A DNA stretch of 64,000 nucleotides from positions 124,001 to 188,000 of the forward strand of contig JJOH01000098.1 of NCBI GenBank assembly GCA_000696115.1, read 5' to 3'. The stretch's first letter is position 1, and the number at the start of each line of letters is the position of its first letter. The notes under the pieces were generated by a model that searched no databases, was not told the origin of the DNA, and saw only the letters and a list, made by a program, of their open reading frames with translations. Shown here in pieces: positions 25,038 through 33,716 of this stretch. This stretch comes from Streptomyces olindensis (GTDB lineage Bacteria > Actinomycetota > Actinomycetes > Streptomycetales > Streptomycetaceae). A program made the position numbers and the translations under genes.

Positions 25038-26504
25038 ATGCAGATCGACGACATGACGCCCGCCGAGGAGCGGGTGTGGCGCGCCTTTCCGCGCGGGGCG
25101 GACGTGGACTTCCGGACACCGTCCGACGAGGGCCCGGCACGGGGCGCGGACTGGGGACCCGAGCGCAGCATCCGGGCGGGCGTGCTCCGGGCCCTGCTGC
25201 TGAGCGCCCCGCAGGAGGACGGGGAGACGGCCGCCCTGCGCGTGGCGGGGGCTCGGATCACGGGCGTCCTGGACCTCAAGTACGCGGAGGTCGACCACGC
25301 CGTGCGCCTCAGCGACTGCCGCTTCGAGGAGGTCCCCGTCCTGTACGGGGCGCGGCTGCGCCAACTGAACCTGCGCGACTCCGTCCTGCCCGGGCTGGAC
25401 GCCGCCACCCTGCGTGTGGACGGCGTGCTGCGCATGTCGGACTGCCGGTTCGAGGGGCCCGTGCGGCTCGGCGGGGCGCAGATAGCCGGGGCGCTGTTCC
25501 TGGACCGGGCCGACATCGGCGAACCGCCCGCCGGTCAGCCCGCGCTCCAGCTCAACCAGGTGACCGTCGGCGACGGCGTGTCGGCGCCGGGTCTGCGGAC
25601 GCGTGGTGAGGTGCGCCTGACGGGCGCGTCGACCGCCGGCACCATCGACCTCGGCGGGGCGCGGCTGGACGCCGGTGCCGGTGAGCCCGCTCTCGACGCG
25701 GTCACCCTCACGGTGGAGGGTGACGTCCTGCTGCGCGACGCGGACGTGCGCGGCTGGATCGGCCTGCGCGGCGCCCGGATCGCGGGCCGTCTGGACCTCT
25801 CCCGCGCCCGCCTGGCGAACCCCGGTGGCACGGCGCTGCGGGCCAGCAGCTGCACCGTCGGGGAACTCTGGCTGCGCCAGAGCCCGCCCATGTCCGACGC
25901 CCTCAACCTGCGCCGCGCCCAGCTGGACGTGCTGTTCCTGGAAACGGAGTCGGTCCCCGACGAGGTCCTGCTCGACAGCCTCGTCTACACCTCCCTCACC
26001 CCGCACGAACCCGCCGAGCAGCGCCTGGTGATGCTGGAGCGCGACCGCGAGGGCTATGTCCCGCACGCCTACGAGCAGTTGACCGCGGCCTACCGCCGGA
26101 TCGGCGACGACGACGCCGCCCGTCTCGTCCAGCTCGCCAAGCAGCGCCGCCGCCGCGGCACCCTGCCCTGGTACGGCCGGCTGTGGGGCCACGTCCAGGA
26201 CGCCACCGTCGGCTACGGCTTCCGCCCCCTGCGCGCCGCGGGCTGGCTGGTGTCGCTGCTGCTGATCGGCTCCCTCGCCTACGCCGTGCACCACCCCGAG
26301 CCGCTGAAGCCGGCCGAGGCCCCGCAGTTCAACCCGGTGTTCTACACCCTCGACCTGCTCCTGCCGGTGATCTCTTTCGGCCAGGAGGGCGCGTTCGCGC
26401 CGACCGGCGGCTACCAGTGGCTCTCCTACGCCCTGGTGCTCACCGGCTGGATCCTCGCCACGACGGTCGTCACCGGCATCACCCGGACCGTCAGCCGCCA
26501 GTGA
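25038..26504 (+). CDS. Pentapeptide-like repeat protein with C-terminal membrane helices
   Basis: A 488-residue protein. Residues ~60-300 consist of imperfect beta-helix repeats of the pentapeptide type (ARITGVLDLKYAEV, CRFEEVPVLYGARL, ARIAGRLDLSRARL). A basic region (~345-380) leads to two or three C-terminal hydrophobic segments (AAGWLVSLLLIGSLAYAV, VFYTLDLLLPVISF, YALVLTGWILATTVVTGI). Related Streptomyces proteins are often named membrane-associated oxidoreductase, but no redox motif is visible. It overlaps the convergent dehydratase gene by 14 bp. Confidence 0.75.
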   Translation: MQIDDMTPAEERVWRAFPRGADVDFRTPSDEGPARGADWGPERSIRAGVLRALLLSAPQEDGETAALRVAGARITGVLDLKYAEVDHAVRLSDCRFEEVPVLYGARLRQLNLRDSVLPGLDAATLRVDGVLRMSDCRFEGPVRLGGAQIAGALFLDRADIGEPPAGQPALQLNQVTVGDGVSAPGLRTRGEVRLTGASTAGTIDLGGARLDAGAGEPALDAVTLTVEGDVLLRDADVRGWIGLRGARIAGRLDLSRARLANPGGTALRASSCTVGELWLRQSPPMSDALNLRRAQLDVLFLETESVPDEVLLDSLVYTSLTPHEPAEQRLVMLERDREGYVPHAYEQLTAAYRRIGDDDAARLVQLAKQRRRRGTLPWYGRLWGHVQDATVGYGFRPLRAAGWLVSLLLIGSLAYAVHHPEPLKPAEAPQFNPVFYTLDLLLPVISFGQEGAFAPTGGYQWLSYALVLTGWILATTVVTGITRTVSRQ

Positions 26505-28287
26505 GCGCCCGTACCGCGTGCTGCGCCGCCAGCCGCACCGGGGCGTTCGGAGCGCCGTAGCCGCGGTAGCCGTCGTCGCGCTGGGCCAGTTCGAAGAAGA
26601 CACGGCCGATCGTGCGCGTGTAGCAGTGGCGGAAGACGCCGTGGGCGTCCCGGTCATACAGGATGCCGAGCTCGCGGTACGTCTCCAGCTCGCCGTCGGC
26701 GAACTCGAAGCGGGCGGCGAGGTCGTCGTAGTAGTTCGCGGGGACCGGCAGCAGGCTGCCGCCGGCCTCGCGGAAGCGGCGGGCCGCGGCGACCACGTCG
26801 TCGGTGGCGAGGGCGATGTGCTGGGCGTGGACGGTGTCGTCGGTGGGCGCGGCGCCGACCGTGAGGGCGATCCGCACACCGCCGTCGGCGTCGGTGACGG
26901 CGCGGCTGCGCAGCAGGCCGTAGGGGTCGGCGACGTCCACGCTCTCCTGGGCGTGCAGGCCGAGCACGCCGCGGTGGAAGAGGGCCGCCTCGTCGAAGTG
27001 GTGCCAGGGCTGGGTGAGGGCGAGGTGGTCGATCCCCCGGATGCCCGCGCCGGTGGCGGGCCGGCCGGTGTCCTCGAAGTCGGCACGCCAGTCGGGCAGA
27101 CCCGGGCGGCCGGTGGCACAGAAGAAGAGCTCCGTGCCGTCGGGGGCGGCGACGGCGTCGAGCGGCGCGTCCTCGGGTGCCCGGCGACGCGGCAGGACCG
27201 GCGCGAGCAGGGCCTCGGCGCGCCGGGCCGCTCCGGCCGGGTCCGGTGACTCCAGCCCGATCGCGGCGAGCTGGGCGCCGTCGCGGCGGACGGCCGGGCC
27301 GGTGTTGACGAGGATCCGGGCGTCCCCCTGCTCCCACAGGGCGACGGGTTTGCCGCGGTGCCGTGCGGTGCGGGTGAACCCCAGGGCGCCGAGCAGCGCG
27401 GCGAGGGGTTCCGCGGCGGGCGTGACCAGCTCGGCGAAGGCCACGCCGGTGGGGACGACGGGCTCGGGCAGGGCGGCGCGGCCCACCGCCTCCTGGAGGA
27501 CCAGCAGGGAGCGCCGGGCGTCGACGGCGGTCGGACCGGCCTCGGCCTGCCGGAAGACGTCGTTGAAGACCTCCAGGGAGAGCGGTCCGTCATAGCCGGT
27601 GCGCAGCACGTGCCGCACCAGGCCGGTGACGTCGAAGCCGCCCTGGCCGGGGAAGCAGCGGTAGTGGCGGCTCCACTGCAGGACGTCCATGGCGAGCAGC
27701 GGGGCGTCCGCGAGCTGGAGGAAGAAGATCTTCTCGCCGGGGATGTCCTCGATGCCCTTGGGATCCGAGCCGCGCGAGAGGATGTGGAAGCTGTCCAGGC
27801 AGGTGCCGAGCGCCGGGTGCCCGGCCGTCTCGACGATGCGCCAGGCGTGGTCGTACGTGCTGACGTGCCGTCCCCACGCGAGTGCCTCGTAGGCCACCCG
27901 CACGCCGGACTCGCGTGCCGCGTCGGCGAGCCGGCTGAGCTGCTCGGCGGCGAGGGCGTCGTCGTCCACCGCGTGCGGGGAGACGCTGGAGCAGACGAGG
28001 ACCGTGTCGGCGCCGAGCCTGCGCATCAGCTCGAACTTGTGCCGGGCGCGTCGCAGGTTCCGGGCGAACTCGGCCTCGGGGACGGCCTCGATGTCCCGCA
28101 TCGGCTGGTAGAGGTCGATGCCGAGGCCGAGGTCGGCACAGCGGGCGCGGATGTCCTCGGGGGTGAGGGGGCTGGCCAGCAGGTCGTTCTCGAAGATCTC
28201 CACCCCGTCGAAGCCGGCCCGGGCGGCGGCGTCGAGTTTCTCGGTGAGGGATCCGCTGAGGGAGACGGTGGCGATGGACGTACGCAA
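26491..28287 (-). CDS. 3-dehydroshikimate dehydratase, QsuB-like two-domain protein
   Basis: A 598-residue fusion. Residues ~1-270 form a xylose-isomerase-like TIM barrel with metal ligands in VAYEALAW, TCLDSFHIL and PLSLEVFND, as in 3-dehydroshikimate dehydratases making protocatechuate. Residues ~290-598 form a 4-hydroxyphenylpyruvate-dioxygenase-like VOC region with ligands in IDHLALTQ, AQHIALATDD and RVFFELAQRD, as in QsuB. The TTG at 28287 has AAGGGA 8 nt upstream. It follows the shikimate dehydrogenase gene by 21 bp, which supports a catabolic role. Confidence 0.9.
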   Translation of the reverse strand: MRTSIATVSLSGSLTEKLDAAARAGFDGVEIFENDLLASPLTPEDIRARCADLGLGIDLYQPMRDIEAVPEAEFARNLRRARHKFELMRRLGADTVLVCSSVSPHAVDDDALAAEQLSRLADAARESGVRVAYEALAWGRHVSTYDHAWRIVETAGHPALGTCLDSFHILSRGSDPKGIEDIPGEKIFFLQLADAPLLAMDVLQWSRHYRCFPGQGGFDVTGLVRHVLRTGYDGPLSLEVFNDVFRQAEAGPTAVDARRSLLVLQEAVGRAALPEPVVPTGVAFAELVTPAAEPLAALLGALGFTRTARHRGKPVALWEQGDARILVNTGPAVRRDGAQLAAIGLESPDPAGAARRAEALLAPVLPRRRAPEDAPLDAVAAPDGTELFFCATGRPGLPDWRADFEDTGRPATGAGIRGIDHLALTQPWHHFDEAALFHRGVLGLHAQESVDVADPYGLLRSRAVTDADGGVRIALTVGAAPTDDTVHAQHIALATDDVVAAARRFREAGGSLLPVPANYYDDLAARFEFADGELETYRELGILYDRDAHGVFRHCYTRTIGRVFFELAQRDDGYRGYGAPNAPVRLAAQHAVRALTGG

Positions 28288-28308
28288 CGTCGGTGTCCCT
28301 TCTGAGGG

Positions 28309-29184
28309 CTAGCGGGGTGCGCCCACGGCTTCGGCCAGCCGGGTCAGGTCCGCCAGCATGCGCGGGGCGTCGGGTTCCCGCCCGGTGAACAGGCGGAACG
28401 CGTCGGCGGCCTGGAAGGCGGCCATGCCGCCGCCGTCGAGCGTGGCGCAGCCCAGCGCGCGGGTGGTGCGCAGCAGTTCGGTCTCCAGCGGGCGGTAGAC
28501 CACCTCGGCGACCCACAGCCCGGGGTGCAGCAGTTCGGCGGGCAGGGGCAGGCCGGGGTGGGCGGCCATGCCGGTGGGCGTGGCGTGGACGATGCCGTCG
28601 GCGTGTGCGAGCAGGTCGGCCTGCCGGTCGGGGGGCGCGGCGGCCGCGCGGCCCTGGCCGAAGGTGCGGTTCAGGGAGTCGGCGAGCGCGGCGGCCCGCT
28701 CGGGCAGCGCGTCGACGACGGTGACCCGTCCGGCGCCGAGGGTGAGCAGGGCGTGCGCGACGGCCGCGCCCGCGCCGCCGGCGCCCAGCTGCACGACCCC
28801 TTCCAGCGGCGCATCGGGCAGCCCGCGGGCGAAGGACGCGGCGAAGCCGGTGACGTCCGTGTTGTGGCCGACGGCCCGGCCGTCCTCGAAGACGACCGTG
28901 TTGACCGCGCCCAGCGCCTCCGCCTGCGGGGCGAGGGCGTCCAGGTGCTCCAGGACCAGCTGCTTGCACGGGTGCGTGATGTTGAGCCCGTCGAAGCCCA
29001 GGTCGCGGGCGGCCCGCAGCAGATCGCCCACCGCTTCGGGCGGCACACCGAGGGTGTCGATGTCGATGAGCCGGTACAGCAGGCGCAGCCCCTGGCGGTC
29101 GGCCTCTCTCTCGTGCAGCGCCGGGCTGAGCGACGGACCGATGCCGGAACCGATCAGTCCGACGAGATAGGAGTCCTTGGGCAC
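28309..29184 (-). CDS. Shikimate/quinate dehydrogenase
   Basis: A 291-residue AroE-superfamily enzyme. It shows GIGPSLSPALHEREADRQGL (shikimate binding), GLNITHPCKQLVLEHLDAL with the catalytic Lys, VGHNTDVTGFA, and the nucleotide motif GAGGAGAAVAHALL. It would oxidise shikimate or quinate to the 3-dehydro form feeding the downstream dehydratase. The GTG at 29184 has GGGAGG 6 nt upstream. First gene of the catabolic operon, divergent from the TetR gene; a separate biosynthetic aroE is expected elsewhere. Confidence 0.92.
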   Translation of the reverse strand: MPKDSYLVGLIGSGIGPSLSPALHEREADRQGLRLLYRLIDIDTLGVPPEAVGDLLRAARDLGFDGLNITHPCKQLVLEHLDALAPQAEALGAVNTVVFEDGRAVGHNTDVTGFAASFARGLPDAPLEGVVQLGAGGAGAAVAHALLTLGAGRVTVVDALPERAAALADSLNRTFGQGRAAAAPPDRQADLLAHADGIVHATPTGMAAHPGLPLPAELLHPGLWVAEVVYRPLETELLRTTRALGCATLDGGGMAAFQAADAFRLFTGREPDAPRMLADLTRLAEAVGAPR

Positions 29185-29207
29185 GCGCGCCTCCCGAGCG
29201 GCTCAGC

Positions 29208-29227
29208 AATGTACGAACCAGTACGTT
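29208..29227. promoter_or_regulatory. TetR-type palindromic operator
   Basis: AATGTACGAACCAGTACGTT has arms AANGTAC and GTACNTT around a 6-bp centre. It lies between the divergent shikimate dehydrogenase and TetR genes, 24 bp from the former's start. Confidence 0.6.
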
Positions 29228-29326
29228 AGCTATATCAGCCGAGCGTGATCTCGGGAAGACCCCGTGGGAGCACCGGCCCCTGCTTCTACAATCACCGGCA
29301 CCGGACCCTCCGCCCGAAGGAACCTG

Positions 29327-29992
29327 ATGACCAGCGTCGAAGAACCGGCACGCCCAGGCGAGCGCATCCGTGACGCCGCCCGCACCCGGGCCGAGATCCT
29401 CGACGTCGCCACGCAGGAGTTCGCCCGGGCCGGGTACGACGGGGCCCGGGTGGACGAGATCGCCGCCCGCACCCGCACCACCAAGCGGATGATCTACTAC
29501 TACTTCGGCGGCAAGGAGCAGCTGTTCACGGCCGTGCTGGAGCGGGCGTACGGCGTGATCCGCCGGGCCGAGCAGCAGCTCGACGTCGACCACCTCGACC
29601 CCGTGGCGGCCATCCGGCGCCTGGCCGAGCTGACCTTCGACCACCACGAGCAGCACCCGGACTTCATCCGCCTGGTCAGCATCGAGAACATCCACGAGGC
29701 GCACCACATCGCCGGCTCCGAGAAGCTCGGCAAGATCGGCTCCCCGGCCCTGGACGTCATCCGCCGCATCCTGGCGTCGGGCCAGGAGTCGGGCCTGTTC
29801 ACGGCCGACGTCGACGCCGTCGACCTGCACGCGATGATCTCCTCGTTCTGCTTCTTCCGGGTCTCCAACCGGCACACCTTCGGCGCCCTGTTCGGCCGCG
29901 ACCTGCTCGACCCGGCGCAGCGCGCGCACTACCGCACCATGCTGGGCGACATGGTGATCGCGTACCTGACGGCGGAGCGCGCGGCGGACTGA
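29327..29992 (+). CDS. TetR family transcriptional regulator
   Basis: A 221-residue regulator with an N-terminal helix-turn-helix (AEILDVATQEFARAGYDGARVDEIAARTRTTKRMIYYYFGGKEQLF, residues ~22-67) and a TetR C-terminal ligand domain (SIENIHEAHHIAGSEKL). GAAGGA 5 nt before the ATG at 29327 selects this start over an upstream GTG at 29264. Position between the catabolic genes and the MHS transporter suggests control of shikimate/quinate use. Confidence 0.92.
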   Translation: MTSVEEPARPGERIRDAARTRAEILDVATQEFARAGYDGARVDEIAARTRTTKRMIYYYFGGKEQLFTAVLERAYGVIRRAEQQLDVDHLDPVAAIRRLAELTFDHHEQHPDFIRLVSIENIHEAHHIAGSEKLGKIGSPALDVIRRILASGQESGLFTADVDAVDLHAMISSFCFFRVSNRHTFGALFGRDLLDPAQRAHYRTMLGDMVIAYLTAERAAD

Positions 29993-30011
29993 ACGCCCGG
30001 CGCACGACCCC

Positions 30012-30073
30012 TTGACACCGGCGACACACGGGCGCAGCATCACTGGCCATCCCCTACTAACTACCCAGTGGGT
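30012..30073 (+). promoter_or_regulatory. Candidate promoter and palindrome before MHS transporter
   Basis: TTGACA (30012-30017), a 17-bp spacer and CAGCAT (30035-30040) form a plausible promoter. ACCCA-G-TGGGT (30063-30073), an 11-bp palindrome in an AT-rich patch, lies at about +17, fit for an operator. Confidence 0.45.
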
Positions 30074-30152
30074 TAATTAGCCGCGATCCGGCACGCCCCC
30101 TCTGCTCACCTCGCCCCGCTCCGCCTAGGGTGGAGCCCCCTAAGGAGCCGCC

Positions 30153-31511
30153 GTGTCCGTCCCCGCCATGCCCGAAGGGGCCGCCGCCCCTCCCGGCCAG
30201 CCCAGGAAAGCCGCCACCGCCGCGTGGATCGGCAGCGCCCTGGAGTACTACGACTTCTTCATCTACGGCAGCGCCGCCGCGCTGATCTTCCCCGAGGTCT
30301 TCTTCGACGAGTCCGACCCGGCCACGGCCACCCTGCTGTCGCTGGCCACGTTCGGCGTCGCCTACGCCGCCCGCCCGGTCGGCGCGCTGGTCCTCGGCCA
30401 CTTCGGCGACCGGCTCGGCCGCAAGAAGATCATGGTCTTCACGCTGATGCTGATGGGCCTGTCGACGTTCCTCATCGGCTGTCTGCCGACCCGGGAGCAG
30501 GTCGGCACGCTCGCCCCGGTCCTGCTGGTGCTCTGCCGGGTGCTGCAGGGCATCTCGGCGGCGGGCGAGCAGGCCAGCGCCAACTCCATGACGCTGGAAC
30601 ACGCGCCACCGGACCGGCGCGGCTTCTTCACCAGCTTCACGCTGAGCGGCACGCAGGGCGGGCAGCTGCTGGCCACGCTGGTCTTCATCCCGGTCGCCGC
30701 GCTGCCCGAGGAGCAGTTGCTGTCCTGGGGCTGGCGGGTGCCGTTCTGGCTGAGCGTCGCGGTCGCCGTCGCCGGTTACGTCATCCGGCGCAAGCTGGAC
30801 GAGACTCCGGCCTTCGCCCAGCAGGCCGCCGCGGAGGGCGTCGTGAAACTGCCGCTCCTGGTGCTGCTGCGCGAGCACTGGGCGGACGTGCTGCGGGTGA
30901 TCGCGGGCGCGCTCATCGCCTCGGTCAGCACGATCTTCACGGTGTGGGCGCTGGCGTACGCCACGAGCGACGCGGTCGGCATGTCGCGCACGGCGATGCT
31001 GTGGGTGGGCGCCCTGGCCAATGTGGTCGCACTGGCCGCGATCCCGCTGTGGGCCACGCTGTCCGACCGGATCGGCCGCCGCCCGGTGTTCCTGATCGGC
31101 GCGGCCGGCAGCGCGGTGACGATGTTCCTTTACCTGTGGGCGGTCTCCACGGGCTCCTACCCGCTGACCTTCCTGACCGGCGTCCTCTGCTTCGGGGTCG
31201 TCTACAGCGCCGCGAACGGGGTGTGGCCCGCCTTCTACGGCGAGATGTTCGCGACCCGGGTGCGGCTGTCCGGCGTGGCCATCGGCACGCAGATCGGGTT
31301 CGCGGCGGCCGGGTTCGCGGTGACGTTCGCGGCGCGGATCGCGGGGCCGGGCGGGGACGACTGGTCGGCGGTGGCGCTGTTCACCGCGGCGTTGTGCGTC
31401 CCGCCGGTGGTGGCGGCGGTGTCGGCGCGGGAGACCCACAGGGTGCCCACCGAGGCACTGGGCGAACGCGCTGCCGGGGGTGCCGTCCGGCCGGACAAGG
31501 TGACGGTCTGA
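30153..31511 (+). CDS. MHS family MFS transporter, probable shikimate/quinate uptake
   Basis: A 452-residue, 12-helix metabolite:H+ symporter with ALEYYDFFIYGSAAAL at the first helix and GHFGDRLGRKKIM in loop 2-3. It is similar in type to ShiA-like transporters. AAGGAG 6 nt before the GTG supports the start. The neighbouring dehydrogenase and dehydratase point to shikimate, quinate or a related acid as substrate (inference). Confidence 0.9.
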   Translation: MSVPAMPEGAAAPPGQPRKAATAAWIGSALEYYDFFIYGSAAALIFPEVFFDESDPATATLLSLATFGVAYAARPVGALVLGHFGDRLGRKKIMVFTLMLMGLSTFLIGCLPTREQVGTLAPVLLVLCRVLQGISAAGEQASANSMTLEHAPPDRRGFFTSFTLSGTQGGQLLATLVFIPVAALPEEQLLSWGWRVPFWLSVAVAVAGYVIRRKLDETPAFAQQAAAEGVVKLPLLVLLREHWADVLRVIAGALIASVSTIFTVWALAYATSDAVGMSRTAMLWVGALANVVALAAIPLWATLSDRIGRRPVFLIGAAGSAVTMFLYLWAVSTGSYPLTFLTGVLCFGVVYSAANGVWPAFYGEMFATRVRLSGVAIGTQIGFAAAGFAVTFAARIAGPGGDDWSAVALFTAALCVPPVVAAVSARETHRVPTEALGERAAGGAVRPDKVTV

Positions 31512-31623
31512 TCGTCGTTGTCGTCGGGTGCGGGGGACGTGGGGCTGGTCGCACAGGCCCTGGGCGGTACTCAGCTGTTGAACAGCCGCTTGCCCCGTCC
31601 TCCTCCAGGCGGGGAACGCAGGA

Positions 31624-31672
31624 AGCCCCGTCGGGGCAGGGTGACCACAGGGGACCCTTCCCCGGCGGGGCT
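31624..31672. terminator. Bidirectional terminator between MHS and LPMO genes
   Basis: AGCCCCGTCGGGG (31624-31636) pairs with CCCCGGCGGGGCT (31660-31672) with a single wobble. A second GC hairpin (ACCGGC...GCCGGT, ~31697-31720) lies nearer the LPMO stop. Nothing else is visible in 31512-31741. Confidence 0.65.
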
Positions 31673-31741
31673 CGGTCGGCCGGGCGGCGGGTGGTTACCG
31701 GCGCCCGGCCGGGGCCGGTGCCGTGTGCGGTGCTTTGCGGC

Positions 31742-32416
31742 TCAGCCGAAGTTCACGTCGCTGCACCACATGTAGGCCTGGTCGAGGTGCGAGGCCTGCC
31801 AGATCACGAACAGGATGTGGTGTCCGGTGTAGCCGGAGGTCTGGACGGGGAACGTGATGTTCTGTGCCGGGGCGAAGCGGCCGGTCTGCGTGATGAAGTC
31901 GAGGTTGCTCCAGCCCAGGGTCTGGGTCTTGGGGTTGAAGCCCTGCTTGCTCACGTAGACCTTGAAGTAGTCGGCACCGTGGGACGCCTGGTCGTACAGG
32001 TGGACCGAGAAGTTGTTGCCGACGGTGGTGGTCTTCCACGGTCCGGGCTTGTCCAGGCTGGCGTTCCTCGAGAGGTTGTTGCTGCAGAGTGTCCCGTCGG
32101 GGGTCCGTGCCTGGAACTGGCCTCCGAGGCCGTCGCGGAGCGCGCTCATCCAGTTCCACATGGTGTCGGGGTTGGCCTGGAAGGCCTGCCAACACATGGG
32201 GTCTTGGGTCTGCATGGCCGGGTTCGTGTGGTTGTTGCCCCACGTCTTCCAGCACTGGTACGCGCGGGTGGCGGGACCGACGACAGTGCCGTGAGCCTGG
32301 GCGGGGGTCGACCAGGCGACGGCGCCGACGACCACGGCGAACAGCATGACGAGCGCCTGGAGAGGCCGACGGAGGGACGCCCGTGAGCGCCCGGTTAACG
32401 GACTCTTTTTGCGCAT
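31742..32416 (-). CDS. AA10 lytic polysaccharide monooxygenase, single-domain
   Basis: A 224-residue secreted copper enzyme. The signal peptide (basic start, LQALVMLFAVVVGAVAWS, AQA cleavage) exposes His42 as the mature N-terminus (HGTVVGPATRAYQCWKTWG). The second histidine-brace residue is in DQASHGADYFKVYV. Cysteines in QCWK, MCWQ, LCSNN and MWCSD fit the disulphides of the cellulose-active ScLPMO10-type group. There is no carbohydrate-binding module. AAGGAG lies 8 nt before the ATG. A CebR-type operator upstream supports control by cellobiose or cellotriose. Confidence 0.94.
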   Translation of the reverse strand: MRKKSPLTGRSRASLRRPLQALVMLFAVVVGAVAWSTPAQAHGTVVGPATRAYQCWKTWGNNHTNPAMQTQDPMCWQAFQANPDTMWNWMSALRDGLGGQFQARTPDGTLCSNNLSRNASLDKPGPWKTTTVGNNFSVHLYDQASHGADYFKVYVSKQGFNPKTQTLGWSNLDFITQTGRFAPAQNITFPVQTSGYTGHHILFVIWQASHLDQAYMWCSDVNFG

Positions 32417-32449
32417 GTGGGGGGACTCCTTCCAGTTGCAAGGCTGTTA

Positions 32450-32463
32450 TGGGAGCGCTCCCA
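32450..32463. promoter_or_regulatory. CebR-type operator
   Basis: TGGGAGCGCTCCCA is a perfect 14-bp palindrome, identical to the box known for the cellobiose-responsive repressor CebR in Streptomyces. It lies 34 bp upstream of the LPMO start codon, likely overlapping its promoter. Confidence 0.85.
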
Positions 32464-32741
32464 AGGTCCGGTCTTTTGAGTGAGATGTCAATGAAGCGGA
32501 CGGAGTTGATTATGAGGGCGTGCGCCCGGTGGCGATCGAAGGCGGTATGCCCCCGGCGGAAGAACCGGCAGGTCCACCTCCAGCACCGTGGCCGGGCAGG
32601 TGATCCGAAACCGCTGCCGCGGGGGACGGGGTTTGTGGCGGATCATGAGCCATCGTCGCATTTCAGAGGAACACCCGCGCTGATCTGCCAGCGGCAGAAC
32701 AGCGGCCCGACCGGACTCGACGATCACTACAGTCCGGTCGC
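32464..32741. other. Intergenic stretch, low-confidence small frame only
   Basis: This stretch holds the rest of the LPMO upstream region. A minus-strand open frame of 79 codons (32488-32727; PATVLEVDLPVLPPGAYRL) shows no recognised family and no convincing ribosome-binding site. A TACAGT -10-like hexamer at 32728-32733 lies 8 bp before the ATG of the next gene, suggesting a leaderless or near-leaderless transcript. Confidence 0.35.
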
Positions 32742-33467
32742 ATGACGACGATCAGAACGCGCACGGTCGAGTACCCCGCCGACGGTCTGACGATGATCGG
32801 GCACCTCGCGCTGCCGGCCGGTGTCGATCGCCGGCCCGCGGTGCTGCTCGGGCCAGAGGGCATGGGGCTCAGCGACGTCGAGCGCCGCCGGGCCGATGCT
32901 CTCGCCGAGCTGGGATACGTGGCCCTGGCCTTCGACCTTCACGGCGGGCGCTATGTGGGTGACCCCGAGGAGATGCTGGCCCGTTGCATGCCGCTGCTCG
33001 CCGACCCCGACCGGATGCGGGGCATCGGTCATGCGGCGCTCGACGTGTTGCGCGCCGAGCCGCGGACCGACCCGGACCGGATCGCCGTCATCGGCTACGG
33101 CACCGGAGGCGCCGTCGGCCTGGAACTCGGGCGCGACGGCGTCAACCTGCGCGCGATCGGGACGGTCAACGCGCTGACCACGGGCCGAGCGGGCGAGGCG
33201 GCGCGCATTCGCTGCCCGGTGTGGGCCGGCGTCGGGTCGGAAGACCCGATCATGCCGCCCGCACAACGGAACGCGTTCACCGCCGAGATGCAGGCCGCAG
33301 GCGTCGACTGGCGCCTCGCGGTCTACGGCGGCGCCTTGCACGCCTTCCACCACCCGCCGGTCGACCACCCCACGGTCCCCGGCGTCGGCTACCACCCACG
33401 GCACGCGCAGCGAGCCTGGCACGACGTCGTCGACCTGCTCGCCGAGTGCCTGACCGTAACGGAGTGA
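32742..33467 (+). CDS. Dienelactone-hydrolase-like protein lacking the nucleophile
   Basis: A 241-residue alpha/beta hydrolase of the dienelactone hydrolase family, with the expected core (AVLLGPEGMGLSD, VALAFDLHGGRYV) and the His region GALHAFHHP. The nucleophile elbow, normally GxCxG or GxSxG, reads GYGTGG, so neither Ser nor Cys occupies the usual site. Either the protein is not a hydrolase or another residue acts. The start has no ribosome-binding site but a -10-like TACAGT 8 bp upstream. Confidence 0.8.
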   Translation: MTTIRTRTVEYPADGLTMIGHLALPAGVDRRPAVLLGPEGMGLSDVERRRADALAELGYVALAFDLHGGRYVGDPEEMLARCMPLLADPDRMRGIGHAALDVLRAEPRTDPDRIAVIGYGTGGAVGLELGRDGVNLRAIGTVNALTTGRAGEAARIRCPVWAGVGSEDPIMPPAQRNAFTAEMQAAGVDWRLAVYGGALHAFHHPPVDHPTVPGVGYHPRHAQRAWHDVVDLLAECLTVTE

Positions 33468-33716
33468 TCCGGTCGACAACCGCGATTCCGGGCCGCGGAC
33501 CAGGCCCGTCGACCGCCACCGGCTCCGGTGGCCTCACCCTCGACGCGGTCAGCGGCTGGAGGGCGCCCGTCGGCAGGGGTGTTCTTGGAGGCCAGGAGTC
33601 CCACGACCTCGCCGAGCCGGCCATTGGCGCGGGCCTCGCGGATGCGTTCGCGCCCACACCGGAATCGGCGGCCACACCCCAGCCAGCCGCGTCACCAACC
33701 TGTCCGGACAGCACAC

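Noticed and set aside
32488..32727. A 79-codon minus-strand gene
   Set aside because: No family, no convincing ribosome-binding site, and it lies between two promoters; kept only as a note.
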